Assembly (NCBI GenBank): GCA_046483125.1
Contig: JAWODU010000097.1
Coordinates: 1-24,637 of the forward strand
From: JAWODU01 sp046483125
Lineage (GTDB): Bacteria; Verrucomicrobiota; Kiritimatiellia; UBA8416; JAWODU01
Length of the DNA: 24,637 nucleotides
Direction: 5' to 3'
Below the pieces are notes generated by a model. The model had not been told where the DNA came from. It made no database searches and saw only the letters and a program-made list of their open reading frames with translations. The position numbers and the translations under genes are program-made. Of the stretch, positions 7,491-15,740 are shown in pieces (position 1 is the stretch's first letter; every line of letters starts with the position of its first letter).

Positions 7491-9209
7491 ATGCGCCTGT
7501 TTTCGAGAGAAGCCTGGAGTTACGCCGCCTTACTGATAGTTCTCTTTGCCATGGCCGCGCTGGCGGTATGGCGCACCCTGCTTTATCTTGAAGAGCAGAT
7601 GGCGATCGAACAGTTTAAAATCGTCACCGTCATTCTCTGGACCCTGACCATGGGCTTCATGCTTACCGCCGGAGCTTTCGGAATGTGGGCAATCCGATTT
7701 TCCACCGAAGCGGAGAGCCGGAGACGTATAGGTCACCTCGTCAGCGCCATGGATTACCTGCAGGACGGCCTCCTGGTCGTAGATAAGAGAGGTCATATTA
7801 CAGGGTCTAACCCGTCTGCACGTAAAATGGTCAATTCTCCCCTCACCGGACGCGAAGACATCACGGAAGTTTTTGACGGTCTCACCCGCGCCGACAGGGA
7901 TCTGCTCCTGAGGGCAAGCCGCCCGGTTGAAATCGAAAGGGAACAGGTAGTAGACGGAGAAAGCCGGGTAATACGCTTCAGGGGGCAGGCAGGTGAAGCT
8001 CTGAATCTCGTGCTTCTGCTTGTGAGCGACGTTACCGCCATGAACCTCGAACATCTTCAGCGCCGCCAGACGGCAAGGATACAGCTTATAAACCAGATTA
8101 CCCGCGGGATCACGCACGATTTGAACAATCTTCTGCTCGGTATTTCGGGACACGCTTCCGTACTTCAGCGCAATGATACCGGCCCGGAGGCATTCTCCCG
8201 ATCCCTGAAGTATATTCGCGAAAACGCGGAACGCGGCCTTGCCGTGGCCAATCATCTCGTGGAGTTGTCAAAACCGGTCGTAACGGGAAAAGCAACGGAA
8301 CTGACCTCGGAACATCTTCACAATGCCGCCGACGACCTGCGAAACAGCCTGCCCGAGGGCTGGTCCGTCAAGGAGACAATTGAACCCGACCTGCCCGCGG
8401 TCTCGCTCAGCGCCCTTCAAGTGGAACAACTCGTTCTCAACGTCGGCCTGCTGGCCGCCGAAAGAGCCGGACAAACCGCGAATCTTCTTATTTCCGCCGG
8501 AAGGGCGGGATCCGGACCGCTCATGGAAGGGGATGCCCGGGCTGCGTGTGTTGTACTGGTTACAGCCGCGCCCTCCGGTACTGATTCCTTCGCCGGACTT
8601 GGATCACGGCCCTCAACGAACACGTCGGCGGTTTCCGCCGGGGAATCAACATATGAAGCGGGAGTCATTGAATCGGTGATACGATCAATGCTTGAAGAAC
8701 AGGGAGGAGATCTTGAAATTCTCGCCACCGCCGACGCTTCCACCGTTTACCGTATTCGTTTCCCGCGGGGTACATTAAAAACTAACGGAGTCGAAACGGA
8801 CGCGCCTCTGCCACAAGAGCTCAAGTCCTACGTCAGTCACTGGACAATACTCCTGGGCGGCACTCGTCACACGGCCCGGGACCTCAGCAGACGGCTGGCG
8901 AAACTCGGCCTGGAAACAGTATCGGTTGACAATATAGCCTCGGCCCTTTCGACCGTACAGGAACACGACCGGCTCGACGCGATGATGCTCGATGAACGTT
9001 TAATGGGCACGGAAACGGCCGGACTGCTGAAAGCCGTTCTGAAACTGCGGCCGGAAGCCGGAATCGTGGTCCTGTGCGAAAATCCGCGTTCACAGCCGAA
9101 GGAACTTGCCGGAGAGGTGGTATTCGTACCGCACGACGTCCCGCTTGAGTCCCTTTTGAATTCCGCCATCGAGGCCAGGACAATGTCCACGCGCCGGAAG
9201 AAAGCTTAA
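7491..9209 (+). CDS. Membrane PAS histidine kinase with degenerate ATPase and pseudo-receiver
   Basis: Probable membrane signal protein of 572 residues. Two membrane helices (about 10-30 and 44-70) are followed by a PAS domain (about 85-190) and an NtrB-like dimerisation domain with an intact phospho-acceptor motif, HDLNNLL, at His209. The ATPase domain is eroded: the N box reads LVLNVGLLAAERA, lacking its second Asn, and no DxGxG or GxGLGL glycine motif is present. The C-terminal domain resembles a receiver and keeps the Asp (MLDERL, D501), but the acidic pair is replaced by GG and the switch Lys is not seen. It likely cannot autophosphorylate and may act as a scaffold or be phosphorylated in trans. 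No Shine-Dalgarno precedes the ATG, since a heptad repeat occupies that place. It converges with panC, leaving 14 bases between stops. Confidence 0.82.
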   Translation: MRLFSREAWSYAALLIVLFAMAALAVWRTLLYLEEQMAIEQFKIVTVILWTLTMGFMLTAGAFGMWAIRFSTEAESRRRIGHLVSAMDYLQDGLLVVDKRGHITGSNPSARKMVNSPLTGREDITEVFDGLTRADRDLLLRASRPVEIEREQVVDGESRVIRFRGQAGEALNLVLLLVSDVTAMNLEHLQRRQTARIQLINQITRGITHDLNNLLLGISGHASVLQRNDTGPEAFSRSLKYIRENAERGLAVANHLVELSKPVVTGKATELTSEHLHNAADDLRNSLPEGWSVKETIEPDLPAVSLSALQVEQLVLNVGLLAAERAGQTANLLISAGRAGSGPLMEGDARAACVVLVTAAPSGTDSFAGLGSRPSTNTSAVSAGESTYEAGVIESVIRSMLEEQGGDLEILATADASTVYRIRFPRGTLKTNGVETDAPLPQELKSYVSHWTILLGGTRHTARDLSRRLAKLGLETVSVDNIASALSTVQEHDRLDAMMLDERLMGTETAGLLKAVLKLRPEAGIVVLCENPRSQPKELAGEVVFVPHDVPLESLLNSAIEARTMSTRRKKA

Positions 9210-9223
9210 AGAAACACTGTCCT

Positions 9224-10072
9224 CTATTCTCCCACCACGGTGTTGTCTATAAGACGCGTCTTCCCGATATAAACCGCAAGGGCCACAAGTGTCGGTGCAA
9301 CTATTTTCTTAGCGGGTTTAAGCGTCGCGTAGTCGACTGCCTCGATATAATCTATATCCACCCTGGGCGAACCGTTCTCAATCAGCTTTTTCATAGCCGA
9401 CTTTATGACTCTTGTGTCCTTCGTGCCTCTCCTGTACATGCGTTTGCACAGACACAGGGATTCGCGGAGGCATACGGCCCTGGCGCGTTCCCGGCCGGAC
9501 AGATAGACGTTCCTGGAACTTATTGCCAGGCCGTCGGATTCCCTCGCAATCGGAGCCGTAACTATCCTGACGGGAAAATTCAAATCCCGAACCATGCGTT
9601 CTATGATTCTTAACTGCTGTGCGTCCTTTCGGCCGAAGACCGCCACGTCCGGCTGAACGATATTGAACAGTTTGGCGACAACTGTGAGTACACCGCGGAA
9701 ATGTCCCGGCCTTGAAGCTCCGCACAGCCCTCCGGACAAATCGTTCTCATTCACGAACACGCTGTGATCCGGACAGTAGACATCCCGCGTTTTCGGACAA
9801 AACAGCACATCCGTCTTTTCTTTTTCACAAAAACGTCTGTCGCGCGCCGGGTCGCGCGGGTAGCGGCTGAAATCTTCGTCGGGCCCGAATTGCGCCGGGT
9901 TTACGAACAGGCTCACCACCAGCAGTTCGCACTTCTTTCTCGCCTTCCGTATCAGGGACAAGTGTCCTTCATGAAGAAATCCCATCGTGGGAACAAGCCC
10001 AACCGTTTTACCGGCCAGCTTCGCTGACCGCGAAAGCTTCTGCATGCTCCGCGCTGATCGGACGATTTTCAT
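9224..10072 (-). CDS. panC: Pantothenate synthetase (pantoate--beta-alanine ligase)
   Basis: Catalyses ATP-dependent condensation of pantoate with beta-alanine, the last step of pantothenate (coenzyme A precursor) synthesis, in the cytoplasm. The 282 residues are the standard length. The family motifs are all present: PTMGFLHEGHLSLI with the HIGH-type HEGH at 34-37, FVNPAQFGPDEDF, RPGHFRGV, FGRKDAQQL and the KMSKS-like SDGLAISSRN. The ATG overlaps the stop of the upstream hybrid kinase as ATGA, so translation is probably coupled. panB and panD are not in the window. Confidence 0.97.
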   Translation of the reverse strand: MKIVRSARSMQKLSRSAKLAGKTVGLVPTMGFLHEGHLSLIRKARKKCELLVVSLFVNPAQFGPDEDFSRYPRDPARDRRFCEKEKTDVLFCPKTRDVYCPDHSVFVNENDLSGGLCGASRPGHFRGVLTVVAKLFNIVQPDVAVFGRKDAQQLRIIERMVRDLNFPVRIVTAPIARESDGLAISSRNVYLSGRERARAVCLRESLCLCKRMYRRGTKDTRVIKSAMKKLIENGSPRVDIDYIEAVDYATLKPAKKIVAPTLVALAVYIGKTRLIDNTVVGE

Positions 10073-11274
10073 GACTTCAGCAGTTTTCGAACCATGTCGA
10101 CCAGCACATCGGCCGAAATCGGTTTAAAAAGGAGACAGCGTTCAGGACTGCAGGTAACAATCTCGCTGTCCGAGTCCGAAGGAGCGAATCCCGTGCAGAA
10201 GAGAACGCCCGGCATCCGGGTCCCGCTTTTCCTGCACCTCTCCGAGAGATTTCCGAACACCTCCGTACCGCTCATTCCCGGCATGTGTAAATCCAGTACG
10301 AGCGCCTGGTAGGGCGTTTTGCCGAACATTTCCACGGCCGTGGAGCCGTCGGAGGCGGTATCTACCTCAACATCCGGCATGGACTCGGACAGAATCCGCT
10401 GAAACAGTTTCAGGATGTTTTCTTCATCGTCCACTATAAGCACTTTCCTGCCGCCGGCCGTCTCCCCCGCTGAAACAGCCGCGCCTTGCCTTTTTGCGAC
10501 TGCGTTCTCCGACCTGGGGAGGTATATCCGGAATTCCGCGCCGCCTTCAGCGGAGTTTTCAAAATTCAGATAGCCGCCGTGCCGGTGCACCGCCATATAC
10601 GCCACGCTCAGCCCCAGGCCGGCTCCCCTGCGCTCCGGCTTTTTCTTCGTCGTAACGAAAGGCTCGAATGCCAGCTGTGCAATTGCCTCTGGAACACCCT
10701 TGCCCGTATCCTTTACCTTCAGCACTATATAGTCGCCGGGCGGTACGGCGTCTCCCGCGCCTCCATTGGTTTTGTCCGATTTGACGGCCTCTGTTGATAT
10801 TCTGATTTCGCCTTCGGGACCAGCGGCTTCGACGGCGTTAATACAGATATTGCGAACGGCAGTTGAAACGTCGTTTGTCGAAGCCCTGGTGCGGCCTGTA
10901 TCATCCGACGGAGCGAAGTGTATCGTCACTCCCTCCGGCACGGAAGAACCCTGCAATTCGGATAAAACCTCCCTGACAATCAGGTTCGGATGCACCATCT
11001 CACTGCCCATGGACCCGGGATTGGCCAACTCGAAGAGCTGAGATGTAATGCCCAGCATGTCATCCACGCATTCGGACATGGAATCTATAAGGCCCCTGGC
11101 GTGTGAATTTTCAGGCAATTCACTCTTGATCAGTTCCGGGTAAGCGGTAAACGGTGTGAGGAGATTGTTGAAATCGTGCGCGATTCGCCGCACTATTCCG
11201 CGGACTTTCCAGAATTCGCCCGTCTGAAGCAGTTGGACCTGATCGATATGCTTTTCCATACTGCGTCTGCTCAT
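10069..11274 (-). CDS. Soluble hybrid histidine kinase with C-terminal receiver
   Basis: Cytoplasmic two-component protein of 401 residues with no membrane segment and no recognisable sensor domain. The dimerisation domain begins almost at the N-terminus, with H33 in HDFNNLL. The ATPase domain has all its boxes: NICINAVEAA (N), DTGKGV (G1), FEPF (F) and GAGLGL (G2). The receiver has the acidic VDDEE, the phospho-acceptor Asp about 328 (LDLHMPGMSG) and the switch Lys about 384 (FKPIS). Its phospho-acceptor motif is like that of the degenerate kinase at 7491, so the two could work together. The ATG at 11274 lacks a clear ribosome site; a second ATG five codons on is possible. Downstream, its stop overlaps panC. 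Confidence 0.9.
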   Translation of the reverse strand: MSRRSMEKHIDQVQLLQTGEFWKVRGIVRRIAHDFNNLLTPFTAYPELIKSELPENSHARGLIDSMSECVDDMLGITSQLFELANPGSMGSEMVHPNLIVREVLSELQGSSVPEGVTIHFAPSDDTGRTRASTNDVSTAVRNICINAVEAAGPEGEIRISTEAVKSDKTNGGAGDAVPPGDYIVLKVKDTGKGVPEAIAQLAFEPFVTTKKKPERRGAGLGLSVAYMAVHRHGGYLNFENSAEGGAEFRIYLPRSENAVAKRQGAAVSAGETAGGRKVLIVDDEENILKLFQRILSESMPDVEVDTASDGSTAVEMFGKTPYQALVLDLHMPGMSGTEVFGNLSERCRKSGTRMPGVLFCTGFAPSDSDSEIVTCSPERCLLFKPISADVLVDMVRKLLKS

Positions 11275-11358
11275 ATATGAATTTACATCATAAAACAGAA
11301 CTCAACGCCAGTGTAATCTGCTGGAAAACTTACGTATTGATGTGGTAATATTAAATTG

Positions 11359-13125
11359 ATGATGCGATTGACAGACACAGACAGGTTTCCGGCCGGCCGG
11401 CTTTTGTGCCTGACGGCCGCGGTATATCTGGCGGTCGTCGCGCCCTGCCGGGCCCTGGACTACTATGTGGCTGTGGACGGAGCAAATACCAACGCGGGCC
11501 GTCCCGAAACCGACGCCTGGCGGACCATTGCGCATGCGGCCGCGAACGTCGCTTCGGGTGACGTCATCAACGTGGCCACTGGCAATTACGCCGAATGGGT
11601 CATTATAACCAACCCCGTCACCATTACCGGCGCGGACGTTTATCACCCTTCATACCCGGTTTTCTCAAGGCACGAATCCCGCACCGTAATACGCCCCTAC
11701 GACACCGACAACAGGGAAAGCGCCCTTTTCACGGTACTGACCAATAATGTCACCCTTCAGAACCTGACCATAATCGGAGACGGCGACACCAATGGAATTG
11801 CGGATATTAAATGCGGTATGTACTGCACCAACGGCCGTCCTTTCACCGTGAGTAACTGCGCCATTTACACCGTCGGCGGCTACGGCATATGCCACGTGGT
11901 GGACGGTTCTATCCCCTCCCCCTCCGACGCTGACGACGTCAGAAGTTATTTCGGTTACAACACAATCACCAATATCACTCATACCAACGCCGTACAGGCT
12001 ACCGGCATCTTTCTCGAGCACGTCCCCTCCACCGTCGAGAACAACGCAATCGGAAACATCACCGGAGCATCCGCCAACGCCGGTCTTTATGTTCATTCCT
12101 GTTACTATACTGCAGGCATGGCGCGGCCTTTCGTTATAGATTACAACCATTTTGAAGACTGCGTTACCGCGGTATGGGCCAATAGTTTCGGTACAGACGA
12201 CGAGCCGATTTACATCCGGAACAACACCGTTACAAACAGTGTGCGGGGCATACGGATATCGGAAGCAAAGGGCGCCGCGTACGTTGGAACCAACAACATA
12301 GCCGTCTCCGGCGTGTCTCCGGGCGGCACTCCGGCCCGGGGCCTGTGGATTGAAGCGGACTACGACCCGTGGAACCCCCTCCGCGACACAGATCACCAGC
12401 TTACCCATAACCGGATTTCGGGTTCGGCAGCAAACGCCGACGGTTCCATGGGCATGGTCTTCCGGTACGACAGCGCATTGCCGGACGTTGATAACAACGG
12501 CGTCAGGGCCGCCGTTCTGGATAACGATATCACGGGGTTCGACTGGGGCGTCTACGTGCTTTCCGGCAGTAACGGAGTAACAAGGCCGCACGACCACCCC
12601 CTCACGGAAGTGATTCTCCACCGCAACAACATGGAAAGCAACATAACCTGGTGCCTCGCGGCCCAGGGCAACACCAATCCCGTAAACGCGGTTTCCAACT
12701 GGTGGGGACGCTATGACAATCCGGCCTGCGTGGTTTCGGGGAACGTAACGTACACGCCTTACACCATGGGGGGGTACCGCCGGGACACCGACGGGGACGG
12801 TGTTGACGACAACATCGACGATGACGACGATAGCGACAGCCTTACGGACGCCGAGGAGGTGATTGCCGGGACTGATCCGTCCGATGCCTATTCGGTGTTC
12901 CAACTCGCCGGCGTGTCGCGTGAAGGCACCAACGGTATAAAGCTTTCGTGGGCCGCCGCCTCGAACAGAATATACAGTATTTATCGAAGCACGAATATTC
13001 TGGATGGTTTCGGCGCGGCCTTTACCAGCGTACCGGCTGTTTATCCGACAAATACTTACACCGACTACGAGGCCGGGGATTTCAGTCCGCTTTTCTACAG
13101 GATAAGCGTCACAAACGCGCCGTAA
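11359..13125 (+). CDS. Secreted right-handed beta-helix (pectate-lyase-like) protein with calcium repeat
   Basis: Exported protein of 588 residues. A signal peptide ends around residue 32 (PCRA). A DUF1565-type block follows (YYVAVDG to GDVINVATGNY), then a parallel beta-helix (to about residue 460) rich in short N- and T-containing turns. An Asp-rich thrombospondin-3-like segment (DTDGDGVDDNIDDDDD, then an EEVIAGTDP motif) probably binds calcium. The C-terminal module has an SWAAASNRIYSIYRSTN pattern, which I associate with secreted Verrucomicrobia/Kiritimatiellota proteins. The function could be polysaccharide cleavage or adhesion; no catalytic residues could be assigned. Three start codons are in register (TTG 11356, ATG 11359, ATG 11362); an ATG is preferred. 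No clear ribosome site is seen. Its stop directly abuts the stop of the convergent gene. Confidence 0.82.
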   Translation: MMRLTDTDRFPAGRLLCLTAAVYLAVVAPCRALDYYVAVDGANTNAGRPETDAWRTIAHAAANVASGDVINVATGNYAEWVIITNPVTITGADVYHPSYPVFSRHESRTVIRPYDTDNRESALFTVLTNNVTLQNLTIIGDGDTNGIADIKCGMYCTNGRPFTVSNCAIYTVGGYGICHVVDGSIPSPSDADDVRSYFGYNTITNITHTNAVQATGIFLEHVPSTVENNAIGNITGASANAGLYVHSCYYTAGMARPFVIDYNHFEDCVTAVWANSFGTDDEPIYIRNNTVTNSVRGIRISEAKGAAYVGTNNIAVSGVSPGGTPARGLWIEADYDPWNPLRDTDHQLTHNRISGSAANADGSMGMVFRYDSALPDVDNNGVRAAVLDNDITGFDWGVYVLSGSNGVTRPHDHPLTEVILHRNNMESNITWCLAAQGNTNPVNAVSNWWGRYDNPACVVSGNVTYTPYTMGGYRRDTDGDGVDDNIDDDDDSDSLTDAEEVIAGTDPSDAYSVFQLAGVSREGTNGIKLSWAAASNRIYSIYRSTNILDGFGAAFTSVPAVYPTNTYTDYEAGDFSPLFYRISVTNAP

Positions 13126-13284
13126 CTACGCTTCGCGCTTTTTCGTTTTGGGCAAACCAAGGGCCCGGTCGCCCTCTTTCCACTTACCCCCGGATTTGAG
13201 GATATCAATACGCTCAAAGCGCTTGAGAACGTTGCGCTTTTTAACGATCCGGCTCGCCGCTTTCAAACTGGGATGCTGAGACAT
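13126..13284 (-). CDS. Small basic protein of the PVC superphylum (TIGR04137-type)
   Basis: This 52-residue ORF starts with MSQHPSLKAA, continues through a KKRNVLKRFERIDILK block and a WKEGDRALGLPKTK block, and is rich in Lys and Arg (predicted pI very basic). I recognise it as the small basic protein family conserved in Chlamydiae, Verrucomicrobia and Planctomycetes; its function is not established, and ribosome association is a guess. GGAG lies six bases before the ATG. The TAG stop (13126-13128) directly follows the TAA of the convergent beta-helix gene with no base between. This gene is the best single taxonomic marker in the window. Its first 20 codons and the conserved KRFER and WKEGDR motifs read without interruption, so it looks functional. 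Confidence 0.88.
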   Translation of the reverse strand: MSQHPSLKAASRIVKKRNVLKRFERIDILKSGGKWKEGDRALGLPKTKKREA

Positions 13285-13321
13285 TATGTTCTCCATTCTG
13301 CCGAGTTATTTCCGAGGCAGG

Positions 13322-13350
13322 ACACTAGACAAAATTGTCATTCCGATCAA
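13322..13350 (-). promoter_or_regulatory. Possible promoter of the small basic protein gene
   Basis: On the minus strand TTGATC (13350-13345) and TAGTGT (13327-13322) are 17 bases apart, 4/6 and 3/6 to consensus. Transcription would begin about 30 bases before the start codon. The match is weak, given mainly because this short intergenic gap must hold signals for both divergent genes. Confidence 0.3.
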
Positions 13351-13407
13351 GAACGAATTTCAGCTTGTTATGCGCGGATAAACCGCTGTAGATTGCCCTG
13401 TATATGA

Positions 13408-14214
13408 ATGGATTACGTCATGTTTAAATGGAATCTCGAACGCCCGCTTGTCTCCTTCGACATAGAAGCCACCGGAACCAGCCCCCGTGGAGACAGGATA
13501 ATTGAAATCGCCTTCGTCAAACTCATGCCGGACGGAACCCGTTCATCCCATGTTTTCCGCGTCAACCCCGGTATTCCCATTCCTCCCGACTCAACTGAAA
13601 TTCACGGCTTAACCGACGCCGACGTGGCCAACTGCCCCTCTTTCGCGGAGGCAGCCCCCCGGATAGCCGCCCTGCTGGAAGGCTGTGACCTGGCAGGCTA
13701 CAACATTATCAGGTATGACGTCCCCATGCTCGCAGAGGAATTTGCCAGAGCGCGCATGGAATTCAAAACCGACACGCGCCGTCTCATAGACGCCCAGCGC
13801 ATTTTTCACCGCCGCGAGCCGAGGGACCTGACCGCGGCTCTCGCCTTCTATTGCGGAGAAATGCACTTCGACGCGCACGGCGCCGAGGGTGACGCCGACG
13901 CGGCTCTGCGCGTGCTTGAGGGAGAATTTCATAGATATTCCGATCTGCCGCGTGATCTGGATCAACTGCACAAGTACTGCAATCCCCGCAAGCCTCACTG
14001 GGCCGACAGTTCGGGTAAACTGAAATGGACCAACGGCAAACTGGTCTTGAACTTCGGAAAGAAAAAAGGCGCCCTGTTAAAAGACATAATCCGGTCGGAC
14101 CCGGGCTTTATCAAGTGGATGCTGAGAAGCGACTTCCCCCGCGATACCAAGGAAATAATACAGTCTGCCATGAACGGCGAATGGCCCCGGCCGCCGGACA
14201 AGAACTCCGGCTGA
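13408..14214 (+). CDS. DEDDh 3'-5' exonuclease, ExoX-like
   Basis: Nuclease of the DnaQ superfamily, 268 residues. All catalytic motifs are visible: ExoI FDIEATG (D18, E20), ExoII around LAGYNIIRYDVPML (N and D), and ExoIII HGAEGD with H157 and D162 in the HxAxxD arrangement. The C-terminal 60 residues contain NFGKKKG, an IIRSDPGFIKWML motif and a short terminal helix, which resembles the ExoX-like C-terminal domain rather than a polymerase-binding tail. It probably degrades single-stranded or mismatched 3' ends in repair. There is no pol III alpha gene nearby, so it is unlikely to be the replicative epsilon subunit. The start at 13408 is the first ATG; another lies four codons on. It converges with the TPR gene, and the 48-base gap between them is almost entirely a heptad array. 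Confidence 0.87.
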   Translation: MDYVMFKWNLERPLVSFDIEATGTSPRGDRIIEIAFVKLMPDGTRSSHVFRVNPGIPIPPDSTEIHGLTDADVANCPSFAEAAPRIAALLEGCDLAGYNIIRYDVPMLAEEFARARMEFKTDTRRLIDAQRIFHRREPRDLTAALAFYCGEMHFDAHGAEGDADAALRVLEGEFHRYSDLPRDLDQLHKYCNPRKPHWADSSGKLKWTNGKLVLNFGKKKGALLKDIIRSDPGFIKWMLRSDFPRDTKEIIQSAMNGEWPRPPDKNSG

Positions 14215-14218
14215 CCCC

Positions 14219-14260
14219 TCCGTCATCTGCCCTCTGTCCTCTGTCGTCCGTTATCCGACG
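14219..14260. repeat. Degenerate heptad array (consensus TCYGTCM), copy 2
   Basis: Six 7-base units in 42 bases, of the same family as 2526-2567. Aligned unit by unit, each heptad differs from its partner by only one to three bases. It fills the gap between two convergent stop codons (14214 and 14263) and leaves no room for a terminator. Confidence 0.75.
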
Positions 14261-14262
14261 CC

Positions 14263-15660
14263 CTACTCCAGCTCGTCCTTGTAGACTTCTTCCACCTTCC
14301 TGGATATATCTTTGTAGCCTATATCCACCTGGTATATCTGCTTGTAGTAATCGGCTGCCTTCTGCCGCTGGTCCATGGATTCGGAAATCTGACCAAGTTC
14401 ATACAGGATATCCTTCTTGGTCTCATCCATGCTGTACAATTCCGAAGCCGCCCGTTCGAGCTGGCCCACAGCCAGGTCGTACTGCCTCTTCTGTTTGAAA
14501 CACATCGCAAGGTAGTAGAACGAATTTATCCTCAGCTTCGGGTTCTTCTGGGAAAGCTGGAACTGCTGAATGGCCTGATCCAGCTCACCCCGCTCAAACA
14601 GGGTCAGACCGTACCTGTACCGCAGGTTCAGATCATTCGGATAACGCTCCATCATTGCCGCCAGGTTTTTAAATTCATATCCCTTTTTCTCCCGTGCCTT
14701 TGCTTCCGCGCCCTGTTCATCCCCTTCAGCTTTAAGCCGGGCAATTTCGTGGTCATATTCCCGGACACGCAGGTCATTCAGTGCATTTTCCAGCTCGGGG
14801 TCCCCCGGTGACAGCTCCAGGGCTTTCTTAAGCACGTCCCTGGCCTCGTCAAATCGGCTGTTCTGGGCATAAAGCCGCGCCAGCTCTCTGCGGTAATTCA
14901 TGTTTTCCGGTTCCTTTTCCAGACGCACAAGCATTTCAGCTATCAATGCCTCCACGTCCTTACTGCTTTTAACCGCCTTTGACTCCTGCTCCAGAACTTT
15001 GGCCTCGTCCGTATCCCGGATCAGGTCGCGGTAGGTGCCGGCCTGCTCCGACGCTTCCTGCCAGCCGTCGGTCTTCATGGAATCCAGCGCCATCGCGTCC
15101 TTCAGGCATTTCATCGCCGAGGGGTCATTCGGGCTTATTTCACAAAGCTTCTCGAAACATTCCCTGGCCGAACGAGTACGGCCGGTTTTCTGATAAAGAA
15201 CTCCGAGGTAATTCAGTATGCTTATATTGTCCGGATTATGCTCTCGCGCGGTTTCCAGGCACTGGATTGCGGCCGAGGGAAGATTGGCGCTTGCGGCCGC
15301 TTCGGCAAAGGTCCGAACCAGCCGCGGGTTGACCGGGTCATTTCTCAGAAGCGTTTCCGCCGCCGTCAGGGCCCGATCCGCTTTGCCCGACTTCAGCATT
15401 GCCTGCGCCCGCAAATATCCCGGAAACGCCTTGACCGCGTCCACCAGATTGCTCAACGCGTTCCGCTTTCTCTGTTTGTACTTGCGTATTTCAGCCGCTC
15501 TCAGGAATTTCCGCGCTTTCTGAAGGCGCGGTTCCTGTTCGACACACGAAAAAAACAGATCTATCGCGTAATCGAGATTACCGCGTTCAAAAGCCGTAAA
15601 CCCCCGGTTAAAAAGGTCCTGTATCTGTTTCGGAGCCTCTTCAATCTGAATCTCGGCCAT
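14263..15660 (-). CDS. Tetratricopeptide-repeat protein
   Basis: Cytoplasmic protein of 465 residues with no signal peptide, almost wholly helical. TPR-like repeats run over residues about 15-80, 100-190 (with NYLGVLYQKTGRTRSARECF as the clearest unit), 235-290 (an ELARLYAQNSRFDEA motif) and 330-460, separated by a charged linker (about 190-235). Such proteins act as protein-protein scaffolds; the partner is unknown. The start is firm: AGGAGG lies seven bases before ATG 15660. Upstream at 15717-15689 on the minus strand there is a TTGACT and, 17 bases on, a weak GTAAAT -10. Confidence 0.85.
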   Translation of the reverse strand: MAEIQIEEAPKQIQDLFNRGFTAFERGNLDYAIDLFFSCVEQEPRLQKARKFLRAAEIRKYKQRKRNALSNLVDAVKAFPGYLRAQAMLKSGKADRALTAAETLLRNDPVNPRLVRTFAEAAASANLPSAAIQCLETAREHNPDNISILNYLGVLYQKTGRTRSARECFEKLCEISPNDPSAMKCLKDAMALDSMKTDGWQEASEQAGTYRDLIRDTDEAKVLEQESKAVKSSKDVEALIAEMLVRLEKEPENMNYRRELARLYAQNSRFDEARDVLKKALELSPGDPELENALNDLRVREYDHEIARLKAEGDEQGAEAKAREKKGYEFKNLAAMMERYPNDLNLRYRYGLTLFERGELDQAIQQFQLSQKNPKLRINSFYYLAMCFKQKRQYDLAVGQLERAASELYSMDETKKDILYELGQISESMDQRQKAADYYKQIYQVDIGYKDISRKVEEVYKDELE

Positions 15661-15740
15661 TTACGATCCTCCTTTGCGGCTGGAGTTTATTTACACTATG
15701 AGGGGGCGGAAAGTCAAGACGCAAGAAACCCGTGCCACTG

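Noticed and set aside
11665..12903. 412-codon minus-strand ORF opposite the beta-helix gene
   Set aside because: It is long only because GC-rich codons on the other strand avoid stops; the plus frame has a signal peptide and clear domains.
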